From the NCBI RefSeq assembly GCF_900101475.1, contig NZ_FMZV01000002.1:62001-126000 (forward strand): a stretch of DNA of 64,000 nucleotides, given 5' to 3'. Positions within the stretch are counted from its first letter, which is position 1. Each line of letters starts with the position of its first letter. Below, piece by piece: positions 1-7,867 of the stretch. This DNA is from Ruegeria marina. GTDB taxonomy: Bacteria; Pseudomonadota; Alphaproteobacteria; Rhodobacterales; Rhodobacteraceae. The translations under genes and the position numbers were made by a program. The notes under the pieces are model-generated. The model searched no databases. It was not told the origin of the DNA and saw only the letters and a list, made by a program, of their open reading frames with translations.

Positions 1-197
1 GGATCATCCCGATCACGACCGTCGATGAAGGGGTCGAAATCATGACCGGGTGCCCGGCAGGAACCAGGACGGAAACCGGTGAATTTCCCGATGGCAGCGT
101 GAATGCCGCCGTCGAGGCGCGGCTTCGCGCATATGCCCGGGAACGCAAGGCCTTTGGTTTCCGTCCCGGCGCGGGAGAAGATGGAGATAGGAGATGA
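1..197 (+). CDS. Lon-like ATP-dependent protease, C-terminal fragment (5' end outside window)
   Basis: The frame opening at base 3 runs to TGA at 195-197 and reads as the last 64 residues of a peptidase S16 (Lon) domain of the LonB-like AAA protease family. The diagnostic stretch is VDEGVEIMTG followed by PAG, an FPDGSVN segment, and VEARLRAYAR near the end, which is how these proteins close after the catalytic Ser/Lys dyad. The ATPase and catalytic residues lie upstream and cannot be checked. The stop overlaps the start of the next gene in an ATGA junction, so the two are probably co-translated. Confidence 0.8.
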   Translation, partial: IIPITTVDEGVEIMTGCPAGTRTETGEFPDGSVNAAVEARLRAYARERKAFGFRPGAGEDGDRR

Positions 198-925
198 GCG
201 GAACTATTCGGCCGAAACGTCATCTGCTGGTCGCCGGGATGAGCTTTGCCGATGTCGAGTCCGCGCTCTCCCTCGCGCGCCTGATTGTCGAACGATTACC
301 GGCGACACCGTCCGGTCTGCTGGTCGAAACGCAGTTTGCCAATCTTGTCACGGGCGAAAGGCACAGGATCGTTGCCGCCGGCGGCCTCCTCAGGGAAATA
401 CCTTCGATCGAGCAGTTGAAACGGATCACGAGCGGCGAGGCGCGCATGTTGAAGGCTCTCCTGGCCGGTCTGGCCGCCGGTGGCTCGGCGCCCGGCACCT
501 TTGACGTCGCCGAAGGTGACCTTGTCACCTGTGCCTGCGCGGCCCTTGGCGAGGAGGATGTCTTGCTTCTGTGTCAGCGTCGGATCCTCCGTTTGCGGGG
601 CAGCGTCCTGCTCCTCGGAGCGGCAAGCCTGCACTCGGAAACTTCTTTGGCCGTTGCGCAGGCCCTTGCCAGGGCGAATGCCGCCATTCTGCAAGAGATT
701 CCGTTGTCCGATGATGTGGATGAGGCAGCGGTTTTCGCCCTGGTGGACCGCAGCCCCGCCACCGCGATCATCGTGGATCTGAACATCGGACCGATCAGAA
801 CCGAGGAAGGCCTCCGGCGGCTGGTCAGTGCGGCCCGCTGCCCCGTGGTCGTGATCGGTGCAAACCGGACCCGGCAGTCGGTGGCGGATACGCAATCCGG
901 CGCCGCCGGAAAATTCGCAACATAG
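194..925 (+). CDS. Conserved hypothetical protein, translationally coupled to the Lon-like protease
   Basis: A 243-residue protein starting at the ATG that overlaps the protease stop (ATGA). I do not recognise the family. It has no signal peptide or membrane segment. The pattern of short hydrophobic strands alternating with helices (for example VLLLCQRRILRLRGSVLLLGAASLH and a C-terminal strand CPVVVIGANRT, quoted in parts) suggests two alpha/beta halves, loosely like universal stress protein folds, but no ATP-binding G-x2-G-x9-G motif is evident. Its only contextual clue is the overlap with the Lon-like protease, so an adaptor or cofactor role is possible but unproven. Confidence 0.55.
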   Translation: MSGTIRPKRHLLVAGMSFADVESALSLARLIVERLPATPSGLLVETQFANLVTGERHRIVAAGGLLREIPSIEQLKRITSGEARMLKALLAGLAAGGSAPGTFDVAEGDLVTCACAALGEEDVLLLCQRRILRLRGSVLLLGAASLHSETSLAVAQALARANAAILQEIPLSDDVDEAAVFALVDRSPATAIIVDLNIGPIRTEEGLRRLVSAARCPVVVIGANRTRQSVADTQSGAAGKFAT

Positions 926-1008
926 GGCGAAAAACAGGCGCAATGCGCCGTCCGACGATCCCGGTCAACAAGGCGCCGGGCATTTTCCGGACCCTCTGCA
1001 AATGGTGC

Positions 1009-1530
1009 CTAGGCCGCGCGGCTTCTTTCCGACAGAACGCGACGCATCCAATGGACAAGCACCTCGATCTCCGGCTCGAGCTTCTCGGCCGCCCCTTCGG
1101 TAAAGGCCAGGAACTTCTCCTCGTTGAGACCGTTGACGCCCAACAGAACCGGCACATCGAGCGCAAGGGCCTCGGCAATCATCGGGCGGAAACCCCGGCC
1201 ATCGGCTTCGTGCTTGCCGAACTTGTTGACGATCAGCAGATCGGGCCCATTGGCCAGCGCCCCCGAAACCAGCCCGACCGCGCGTTCCAACTCGCCCGGA
1301 TCCAGGCGGCACCCGCGTGCACCCGCTCCCAGCGATTGCGAGATTCGGATCACTTCGCCCGTCGGCATCACCCGCAGGTCCATGTCGCAATGGGCATTGT
1401 CGGCGCATTGGGTGTTGGTCTGCACCACACCGGCGAGGCGCACGCCCTCCGCCTCGAGCCGCTCGGCCACCGCGCTCAGCAGCCGGTCGGTGGCGCCGCG
1501 CGCTTGGGTCGTCACATAGGCCAGGTTCAT
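1009..1530 (-). CDS. DUF2478 domain protein (putative nucleotide-binding, molybdate-associated family)
   Basis: A 173-residue protein matching my recollection of DUF2478 proteins, which resemble THEP1-type NTPases and are often found near molybdate genes. Visible hallmarks are the N-terminal AYVTTQARGATDRLL strand-loop, a central cysteine/acidic patch (CADNAHCDMDL), GARGCRLDPGELERAV, and the DLLIVNKFGKHEADGRG segment that acts like a G-domain NKFG strand. The ATG at 1530 is chosen, with AAGGA about 9 bases upstream; a TTG two codons earlier is also in frame. It follows the NnrU-like gene on the same strand and converges on the preceding plus-strand gene. Confidence 0.7.
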   Translation of the reverse strand: MNLAYVTTQARGATDRLLSAVAERLEAEGVRLAGVVQTNTQCADNAHCDMDLRVMPTGEVIRISQSLGAGARGCRLDPGELERAVGLVSGALANGPDLLIVNKFGKHEADGRGFRPMIAEALALDVPVLLGVNGLNEEKFLAFTEGAAEKLEPEIEVLVHWMRRVLSERSRAA

Positions 1531-1592
1531 TCCCAACCGTCCTTTCGTTTCAGATCAGATGCATGTAGCACACCATCCCACTGTCGGCCACC

Positions 1593-2258
1593 TCAGGGGA
1601 TCGGCGACAAGCCGATGATGGGCGCATGCGCAACCATAAGCACGGCAAAGAGCGCTCCTGCCATAAGCAGATTCAAGGGCTGGAACAGGGCCGCAACATG
1701 CCGCGGTGAAAAGAGATGGGTTCCGCCCGACATAAGCAGCCAGTCGCTGCCCAGCTCACGGCGCTTGCGGCGGTCGATCAACCGCATGCCCAACAGCGCA
1801 AATACCGCAAAAAGACCAAAGAGCAGCACATGCGCTAGTTCGCCATTGGCCAGCAGATGCGCCAGCGACCAGAGCGCCAGCGCCAGCGGCAGCGGGTGAC
1901 GAGAAAAGGCCAGCACACCGGGCGCAGACGGATCGAACGGCCCCCGCCCCATTCCGCCGAAGGACAGCGGATTGCAGGCGCGCATCCCGGCGACCGCGAG
2001 CAGGCATACGACGGGCATCACGATCATCGGCACCCAGCGCAGCACCGGCCAGGAAGGAATCACCTCGACATATGGCGCATCGCGAGCGGCAAGGATGAGC
2101 CAGTAGAGCACCGCCAGCGACAGCACCGAATAGGCTGCAAGATAGCCGCGCCGCCCCAGCCGCGCGACCAGCCACGGCCGGACCGGCGGCCGGACCGGGA
2201 TAGCGTGGCTGGCAAGGAAAACCGCCAATGCCGCTGCGAACGCGCCCCATCCGCCCAT
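1593..2258 (-). CDS. NnrU family membrane protein
   Basis: A 221-residue integral membrane protein with about six hydrophobic segments. It matches the NnrU family, which is often near nitric-oxide/nitrite respiration genes and distantly related to isoprenylcysteine methyltransferase-like membrane proteins. Typical features are the SHAIPVRP start, NPLSFGGMGRGPFDPSAPG loop, FSRHPLPLALALWSLAHLLANGE, and RRKRRELG between the last segments. The start at 2258 is supported by GGAGG seven bases upstream. No nitrite or nitric-oxide reductase genes are visible here, so its role in this genome is open. It lies 85 bases after the betaine transporter operon on the same strand. Confidence 0.8.
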   Translation of the reverse strand: MGGWGAFAAALAVFLASHAIPVRPPVRPWLVARLGRRGYLAAYSVLSLAVLYWLILAARDAPYVEVIPSWPVLRWVPMIVMPVVCLLAVAGMRACNPLSFGGMGRGPFDPSAPGVLAFSRHPLPLALALWSLAHLLANGELAHVLLFGLFAVFALLGMRLIDRRKRRELGSDWLLMSGGTHLFSPRHVAALFQPLNLLMAGALFAVLMVAHAPIIGLSPIP

Positions 2259-2343
2259 CTGTGCCTCCATCCTGTTTCGGGCGACCCTAGACCGGCAGAC
2301 CACGCCCGGCCTTGCGCAAAGTCAAGCCGTGCCGCGCCAGGCA

Positions 2344-4410
2344 TCAAAGCCCCAGCGCCTTGCGCCGTTCCTCGGCAAAGCCCTGCACCAGCCGGTCGGC
2401 GATCAGGGCCAGGATTGCCATGGCCGCGCCGGCCGAAATGCCCAGGCCCACATCCGCCTGCCCCAGCGCCAGGTAGATCGACTGGCCCAGGCCGGTCGTG
2501 CCGATCAGCGCCGCGATCACCAGCATCGAAAACGCATAGAGGATGGTCTGGTTCAACCCCAACAGGATCGTCGGCGCGGCATAAGGCGCGCGCACGTCGC
2601 GCAGGATCTGCCAGTCCGTCGCACCGCTGGATATGGCGGCTTCCATCATCTCCTCGGGCGTGTCGACCAGACCGTGGCGGGTGTAGCGGATCATCGGCAC
2701 GACGGCATAGGCGCAGATCGCCAGAAAGGCCGAGAATTCGCCGATCTGGAACAGCATCAGCACCGGAATCAGGAAGACGAACAGCGGAATGGTCTGGAGC
2801 ATGTCGCAGATCGGCCGCACGACCCGCCAGACGGGTGTCCAGATCGCACTGGCCACGCCGATCGCGCCGCCCACGACCGCGCAGGCAAACACCGAAGCGC
2901 CGCAGAGGTAGAGCGACAACAGCGCCCTGTCCCACAGACCCGACAGCAGGATCGTGCCGAGCAGAACCACCACAAGGATCGCCAGGCGCCGGCCACCCGC
3001 CACATAGCCCAGCGCCGCCGCCCCGGTCAGCACGAAGGGCCAGGGCAAATTGGTCACGCCGGTCTCGATCATGCCGAACAGGATCATGGTCACGATACCG
3101 CCCGTCAGGTTGCCGCGCCATGCCAACAACAGGCCCAGCCCGGCCCCGAGGCCGAACACCCAGGCGCTCATCGCGGGGGTCCACATGAACCCCCAGGTGA
3201 AGGGCAGAACCGCCTGATCCAGCCCGATCCGGAGCGGCAGCAGGACGTAGTAGAGCGTGTTGTTCTTCAGCGCCTCCAGCGCCACGCCATTGGTCTGGGT
3301 AAAGCGGGTAAGACCGCGATCCACGCTCTCGGCCACCCCGTCGAGCATCGCCACCTCGGACGCGCCCGGCAGGCTGGACCAGAACAGCACGGTGAAGGCC
3401 ACCGCGAAGGCCAGAACCGCCCAGACAACCCGCAGATCGTACCGCTTGCGTTCGGTCGCCAGCACGGCGCTCATCCGGTCGATGACCACGGCAAAGATCA
3501 CGATCACCATCCCGGCCAGCAGCGACGGGCCGAACTGCGCCTTGCGCATTGTCAACAGGACCTCCCAGCCGATGTCGTTGAAGCCGCCGATGACGGCGGC
3601 GATGATCACCATGCTGAGCGCGGCCATCAGGCACTGGTTGAACCCCACCATGATCTGTTTCGAGGCCGAGGGGATCTCGACCTGGAACAGTTGCTGGAAC
3701 CGGGTGCCGCCGGACATGATCGCGGCCTCCTTGATCTCGGCCTCGACCCGTTCCAGCCCCAGCATCACGTTGCGCGCCATCGGCGGCGCCGCATAGATCG
3801 CGGATGCGATCAGCCCGACCACGGGGCCGAACCCGAAGAGCAGCAACAAGGGCGTGAGATAGGCGAATGTGGGCACTGTCTGCATGACATCCAGCACCGC
3901 CTGGACCGCGCCCTTGAGCCGCGGCACCTCGTTGGCGAGGATGCCGATCCCGCCACCGACAACCAGAGCCAAAGGCACCGAAACAGCGACCAGCGCCAGC
4001 GTATTCATTCCCTCGTGCCAGTAGCCTGACGCCAGCACCAGCCCCAGGCCAACAAAGGCCAGCGCCGCCATCGACAGTCCGCCAAGATACCAGCCCAGCG
4101 CGGTGACAAGACCGATGACCATCGGCCAGGGCGTGGCGTTCAGCACCGTGTTTGCCCATCCCATGGGATAGACCATGATATCCGAGAAAAGCCGCGCCAC
4201 CGGCTTGATCCAGTCCAGCAGCCAGCTCACCCCTGTGCCGACCCAGTCGGTCATCGGCAGAACCCAGGTCTTGGGCCAGGCTCCGAGCCAGGGCGCCATC
4301 GGCTCCAGCGCCAGGCAAAGGGCGCCGACAAGCGCGGTGATCAGGGCCGCCTGCGCCCCCACGGTCAGTCGCGGGGCACCCGGCACAGCAACATCCGCAG
4401 CCACGCTCAT
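2344..4410 (-). CDS. Glycine betaine/proline ABC transporter permease, fused double-domain
   Basis: A 688-residue inner-membrane protein built of two ProW/OpuAB-like permease halves in tandem. Each half carries the binding-protein-dependent transport signature: the N-terminal half around EIKEAAIMSGGTRFQQLFQVEIP and the C-terminal half around EMMEAAISSGATDWQILRDVRAP. Each half is preceded by a QTVPTFAYL or QTIPLFVFL helix typical of OpuA/ProW. A single ProW is about 350 residues, so this is a fusion supplying both subunits of the channel. Its ATG overlaps the stop of the ATPase gene (ATGA), and it is the last gene of the three-gene operon. Confidence 0.9.
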   Translation of the reverse strand: MSVAADVAVPGAPRLTVGAQAALITALVGALCLALEPMAPWLGAWPKTWVLPMTDWVGTGVSWLLDWIKPVARLFSDIMVYPMGWANTVLNATPWPMVIGLVTALGWYLGGLSMAALAFVGLGLVLASGYWHEGMNTLALVAVSVPLALVVGGGIGILANEVPRLKGAVQAVLDVMQTVPTFAYLTPLLLLFGFGPVVGLIASAIYAAPPMARNVMLGLERVEAEIKEAAIMSGGTRFQQLFQVEIPSASKQIMVGFNQCLMAALSMVIIAAVIGGFNDIGWEVLLTMRKAQFGPSLLAGMVIVIFAVVIDRMSAVLATERKRYDLRVVWAVLAFAVAFTVLFWSSLPGASEVAMLDGVAESVDRGLTRFTQTNGVALEALKNNTLYYVLLPLRIGLDQAVLPFTWGFMWTPAMSAWVFGLGAGLGLLLAWRGNLTGGIVTMILFGMIETGVTNLPWPFVLTGAAALGYVAGGRRLAILVVVLLGTILLSGLWDRALLSLYLCGASVFACAVVGGAIGVASAIWTPVWRVVRPICDMLQTIPLFVFLIPVLMLFQIGEFSAFLAICAYAVVPMIRYTRHGLVDTPEEMMEAAISSGATDWQILRDVRAPYAAPTILLGLNQTILYAFSMLVIAALIGTTGLGQSIYLALGQADVGLGISAGAAMAILALIADRLVQGFAEERRKALGL

Positions 4411-5459
4411 GCGTCGTCCACCTGCAATGCGGCGGCCAGATCCGAGGGGTTGACGGTTCCGACAATCGCACCGCTGGCATCCCGTACCGGCACTGGCTGG
4501 TAGAGCTCCATGCAGCGCGCCAGCGCGGCATCGAGCGTCATGCTGGTGGTCAGGCCGGGATCGTCGGGACCGCGCGTGCCATCGCCGGCCTGCATGACCG
4601 AGGCCACGCGGGCATGGCGGCCCTTGGCCACATCCTTGGAAAATTCGCGCACATAGTCATCGACCGGCTGCAACACGATCTCGGTCGGTGTGCCGATCTG
4701 TACGATCTTTCCATCGCGCATGATGGCGATCCGGTCGGCCAGTTTCAGCGCCTCGGCGATGTCATGCGTGATGAAAACGATGGATTTCCGCAAGCTGCCC
4801 TGAATGCGCAGGAATTCGTCCTGCAACTGTCTCCGGATCAGCGGATCAAGCGCCGAAAACGGTTCGTCCAGGAACCAGATGTCGGGGTTCACGGCCAGAC
4901 TGCGGGCAATGCCCACACGCTGACGCTGACCACCCGACAACTGGCGGGGGAAGCTCTCCTCGCGGCCGTCGAGCCCGACAAGCGAGATTACCTCCTGCGC
5001 CCGCGCCCGGCGTTCCTTGCGCCCCACACCTTGCACCTTGAGCGGATAGGCCACGTTTTCGGCAACCGTCATGTGCGGGAACAGACCGAAATGCTGGAAC
5101 ACCATGCCCAGCTTTCGCCGCCGCAACTCGGTGAGCTTCTGCTTGCTCGCGCCGACGACATTCTCGCCGTCGATCCGGATCTCGCCGCCGGTGCCCGGCA
5201 ACAGCTGCGAGATACAGCGGACCAAGGTGGACTTGCCCGACCCGGACAGGCCCATGATCACGAACAACTCGCCTTCGCGAACCTCGAAACTGGCGTCCTG
5301 CACCGCCGGGATATATCCCAGCGCGCGAAGGTCTGCGGCCGCCGCATTGGTATCGCCCCCTGACCGAGCCAGCGCCTCGGTCAGGGCCTTGTCCGCGCTC
5401 GGGCCGAACACCTGCCAGAGATTCCGGCAGGCAATGGCCGGCGTATCCGACGTACTCAC
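4407..5459 (-). CDS. proV: Glycine betaine/L-proline ABC transporter ATP-binding protein
   Basis: A 350-residue ABC ATPase of the ProV/OpuAA type. It has Walker A GLSGSGKST near residue 72, the Q-loop MVFQHFGLFPHM, signature LSGGQRQRVG, Walker B IWFLDEPFSALD, and the switch histidine in FITHDIAEAL. The C-terminal 100 residues form a CBS-like regulatory region as in ProV/OpuAA. The N-terminus contains the ProV-type insertion before the Walker A (QVFGPSADKALTEAL). The likely start is GTG. It sits 9 bases after the binding-protein gene and overlaps the permease start, so the three genes form one operon for osmoprotectant uptake. Confidence 0.93.
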   Translation of the reverse strand: MSTSDTPAIACRNLWQVFGPSADKALTEALARSGGDTNAAAADLRALGYIPAVQDASFEVREGELFVIMGLSGSGKSTLVRCISQLLPGTGGEIRIDGENVVGASKQKLTELRRRKLGMVFQHFGLFPHMTVAENVAYPLKVQGVGRKERRARAQEVISLVGLDGREESFPRQLSGGQRQRVGIARSLAVNPDIWFLDEPFSALDPLIRRQLQDEFLRIQGSLRKSIVFITHDIAEALKLADRIAIMRDGKIVQIGTPTEIVLQPVDDYVREFSKDVAKGRHARVASVMQAGDGTRGPDDPGLTTSMTLDAALARCMELYQPVPVRDASGAIVGTVNPSDLAAALQVDDA

Positions 5460-5468
5460 GTCAGCGGC

Positions 5469-6419
5469 TCACTTGGTCGCCGCGTCGACGACAGGGCGCC
5501 AGCTGGCCTCGTTCTCGGCCATCCATGCGGCGACCACATCCTCGACCGAACCGCCATCGACGTCGATCTTTCCCATCATCGGCTGCTGCGCGTCGACGCT
5601 CAACTGGTAGTTGGACAGGATTTCATAGGCCGCCGGCCATTTCTCGGCAAAGCCGGACCAGGACGCCTTGAAGATACGGCTCGGGGCAAAATCGCAGTCG
5701 TTCACCGCGTTCGGGTTCGGCCCCCAAGCCGGATCGTTGAAGCAGTCCTCGTTGCCTACCGGCAGGTCCACGAACTTGAGGTCATAGGCCGACATCGCCC
5801 AATGCGGCTGCCAGAACACGATGAGCAGCGGCGACTTGCGTTCGGTCGAGGCGCGCAGTTCGGCAATCAGCGCCCCTTCGGACCCGGCCGGAACCGCTTT
5901 GATCGGCAGATCGAACCCGGTCATCCGGTCCGCGCCCGGCGTGCCCCAGTCGGCGGGATAGTCGACCAGCCGGCCCATCGGGATGGTTTCGGCGGTTGCA
6001 AAGACCTGAGCGCAATCCCTGAGCGCCTCCCACGCGGGCAGGCCCGGGCACAAGTCGGCGACATGCGCGGGATAGGCGATGCCTTCGCGCGCGTTCAGAC
6101 CCAGATCGCCGATTTCGACAACTGTGCCCTCGGAGATTTTCTTGGCATATTCGTCGGACACGTTCGACGACCAGATTTCCAGCGTTGCATGGATATCTCC
6201 ATCCGCCAGCGCCTGGAACTGGTTCATCATGCCGGCGGTGACATACTCCACCTTGTAGCCTGCCGCTTCCAGCATCTCGCCCGCCACATGGGTGGTGACA
6301 TGCTGGCCGGTCCATTCGTTGATCGCCAGCTTGATCGGCTCGTCCACCGCGCCCATGTCGGCGGCCTGCACGGCGCCGGCCAGTGCGGTCAGCGCAATTC
6401 CCAGTCCGATGCTCTTCAT
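5469..6419 (-). CDS. proX: Glycine betaine/proline ABC transporter substrate-binding protein
   Basis: A 316-residue periplasmic binding protein of the OpuAC/ProX family, first gene of the operon. The ATG at 6419 has GGGAGA upstream and begins a clear Sec signal peptide (KSIGLGIALTALAGAVQA, cleavage near residue 20). The mature protein starts with IKLAINEWTGQHVTTHVAGE, followed by tryptophan-rich segments (EIWSSNVSDEY, VFWQPHWAMSAYDLKFVDLP). These aromatic residues supply the cage that binds the quaternary ammonium group. An upstream in-frame extension lacks signal-peptide character and is rejected as the start. Confidence 0.92.
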   Translation of the reverse strand: MKSIGLGIALTALAGAVQAADMGAVDEPIKLAINEWTGQHVTTHVAGEMLEAAGYKVEYVTAGMMNQFQALADGDIHATLEIWSSNVSDEYAKKISEGTVVEIGDLGLNAREGIAYPAHVADLCPGLPAWEALRDCAQVFATAETIPMGRLVDYPADWGTPGADRMTGFDLPIKAVPAGSEGALIAELRASTERKSPLLIVFWQPHWAMSAYDLKFVDLPVGNEDCFNDPAWGPNPNAVNDCDFAPSRIFKASWSGFAEKWPAAYEILSNYQLSVDAQQPMMGKIDVDGGSVEDVVAAWMAENEASWRPVVDAATK

Positions 6420-6504
6420 CCTTGTTCTCCCTGTTGTATTTGTTTGCACAGTATCCGCCCAACACCACCGGCTGTCACGCCGGATGTTGCGGGGGGTTAT
6501 TGAT

Positions 6505-6514
6505 TGACCAGTCA
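6505..6514. promoter_or_regulatory. Short TetR-type dyad upstream of proX
   Basis: The 10-base perfect dyad TGACCAGTCA lies 85 bases upstream of proX in the intergenic region between proX and the thioesterase gene. Flanking bases extend the symmetry partly. Many TetR-family operators carry TGAC/GTCA arms, and two BetI-like TetR regulators are encoded at 40114 and 44564, so choline-responsive control of betaine uptake is a plausible but untested reading. Confidence 0.3.
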
Positions 6515-6674
6515 GTAACATGGATTGCGGCGCATTTGTCGAGCGAATTTTCAAATTGCTCCACTCGCGCGATCGGGAAAGGGAGCTTGGCTTGATCAAA
6601 AAGGCCACCTATCCTTTTGCAGGAGATGATGGAGCGAAGCAGGACATGAAACGGATTCCGGGAGCAAGATTGGC

Positions 6675-7082
6675 ATGTTGAACGTCGAAACCGCCCGAAG
6701 AATTCTCGACGAGAATTTTGCCCAATGGGTTCGGGCACTTGATCTGACGGTGGTATCCATAGACAAGACCCATGCATTGATGCGGATGCCACTTGCCGAT
6801 CATCTGGCGCGCGTGGGCGGAATCGTTTCAGGTCAGGCATTGGCTGCACTTGCCGATACCACAATGGTTCTGGCCGCGGTCGCGCATGGCGACACGTTCA
6901 AACTCTACGCCACGACCGACCTGCACACCCAGTTTCTGCGGCCTGGCGCTGGAACGGCCATCCTATGCCGGGCCGAAGTGGTCCGTGCCGGCAAGGCGCT
7001 GGTCTTTGCGCGGGCAGACATGACCGAGGAAGAGAGCGGCAAGCTTGTCGCGACCGCCACAGCGACGTTCTACGCCCCTTGA
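6675..7082 (+). CDS. PaaI-type hotdog-fold thioesterase
   Basis: A 135-residue cytoplasmic protein of the PaaI/YbgC-like hotdog superfamily. The signature DHLARVGGIVSGQALAALADTTM corresponds to the long central helix and the preceding loop, where acyl-CoA thioesterases keep their catalytic Asp and Gly. The following TTDLHTQFLRPG and ARADMTEEESGKLVATATATF strands are also typical. The substrate cannot be told from sequence, but small acyl-CoAs such as phenylacetyl- or hydroxybenzoyl-CoA are usual for the family. The start has GGGAG about 11 bases upstream. It is 65 bases before the glycosylase gene and may share its transcript. Confidence 0.8.
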   Translation: MLNVETARRILDENFAQWVRALDLTVVSIDKTHALMRMPLADHLARVGGIVSGQALAALADTTMVLAAVAHGDTFKLYATTDLHTQFLRPGAGTAILCRAEVVRAGKALVFARADMTEEESGKLVATATATFYAP

Positions 7083-7147
7083 GGTCCGCAAGGATTGCGC
7101 CCACCGAAACAAGGTGGCGACATTCGTGAAGCAGATGGAGGCGCGCG

Positions 7148-7810
7148 ATGCATCATTTCGACGAGATATTCGGCCTGGCCGCAGCCCGGCATGGCGGCGA
7201 TGCTGCCCTGGAGGCAAAGCTGCAAAAACCGAAGTCACCGAATGAACTGGCCGCGATGCCGGACGACCGCTGGTTGTCGATCATTACCAAATGTATCTTC
7301 CAGGCAGGCTTCAACTGGAAAGTGATCGAAGCAAAATGGGACGGTTTCGAGGTCGCCTTCGACAGGTTCGACGTGGGGCGCTGCGCTTTTATGGATGACG
7401 ACAAGTTCGATGCCCTGCTGCGGGACACCCGCATCGTGCGCAACGGGACCAAGATCGCCACCGTGCGGGAAAACGCCGCGTTTCTGCTCGAGCTGCGCCA
7501 GCAGGGCGGCGCGGGCAAGGTTCTGGGTGGCTGGCCTTCGACCGACTATGTCGGTTTGCTCGATCTGCTCAAGACCCGGGCGTCGCGTCTGGGCGGCACC
7601 ACGGCCCAATACGCGATGCGCTTTGCCGGGCGTGACAGTTTCATCCTGTCGCAGGACGTCACCGCCCGCCTGATCGCCGAAGGAGTGGTGGACAAGGCGC
7701 CGAGTTCCAGGAAGGCGATGGCGCAGGTTCAGGCAGCCTTCAACACATGGATGGACCAATCCGGGCGGTCGCTGACCGAGATCAGCCGCGTTCTTGCGAT
7801 GAGTCTCTGA
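7148..7810 (+). CDS. DNA-3-methyladenine glycosylase I family protein
   Basis: A 220-residue protein of the Tag/adenine glycosylase family, which removes 3-methyladenine from alkylated DNA in base excision repair. Family marks are the helix LSIITKCIFQAGFNWKVIEAKWDGF (in parts) with the conserved aromatic/tryptophan pocket, followed by the DDKFDALLRDTRIVRNGTKI helix-turn. The four zinc-binding residues (Cys/His) of E. coli Tag are not obvious, so it belongs to the divergent branch common in alphaproteobacteria. GGAGG lies six bases before the ATG. A strong hairpin follows between this gene and the convergent sulfatase. Confidence 0.8.
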   Translation: MHHFDEIFGLAAARHGGDAALEAKLQKPKSPNELAAMPDDRWLSIITKCIFQAGFNWKVIEAKWDGFEVAFDRFDVGRCAFMDDDKFDALLRDTRIVRNGTKIATVRENAAFLLELRQQGGAGKVLGGWPSTDYVGLLDLLKTRASRLGGTTAQYAMRFAGRDSFILSQDVTARLIAEGVVDKAPSSRKAMAQVQAAFNTWMDQSGRSLTEISRVLAMSL

Positions 7811-7824
7811 CCGGCGAAAAATCA

Positions 7825-7845
7825 GGGCGGCCAAAACGGCCGCCC
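7825..7845 (-). terminator. Rho-independent terminator between the glycosylase and sulfatase genes
   Basis: An 8-bp perfect stem (GGGCGGCC / GGCCGCCC) with a 5-base loop lies in the 57-base gap between two convergent genes. Read on the minus strand it is followed after three bases by a run of five T, so it fits a terminator for the sulfatase. It may also stop plus-strand reading. Confidence 0.75.
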
Positions 7846-7867
7846 CGCTGTTTACGGGATGTCGTAC

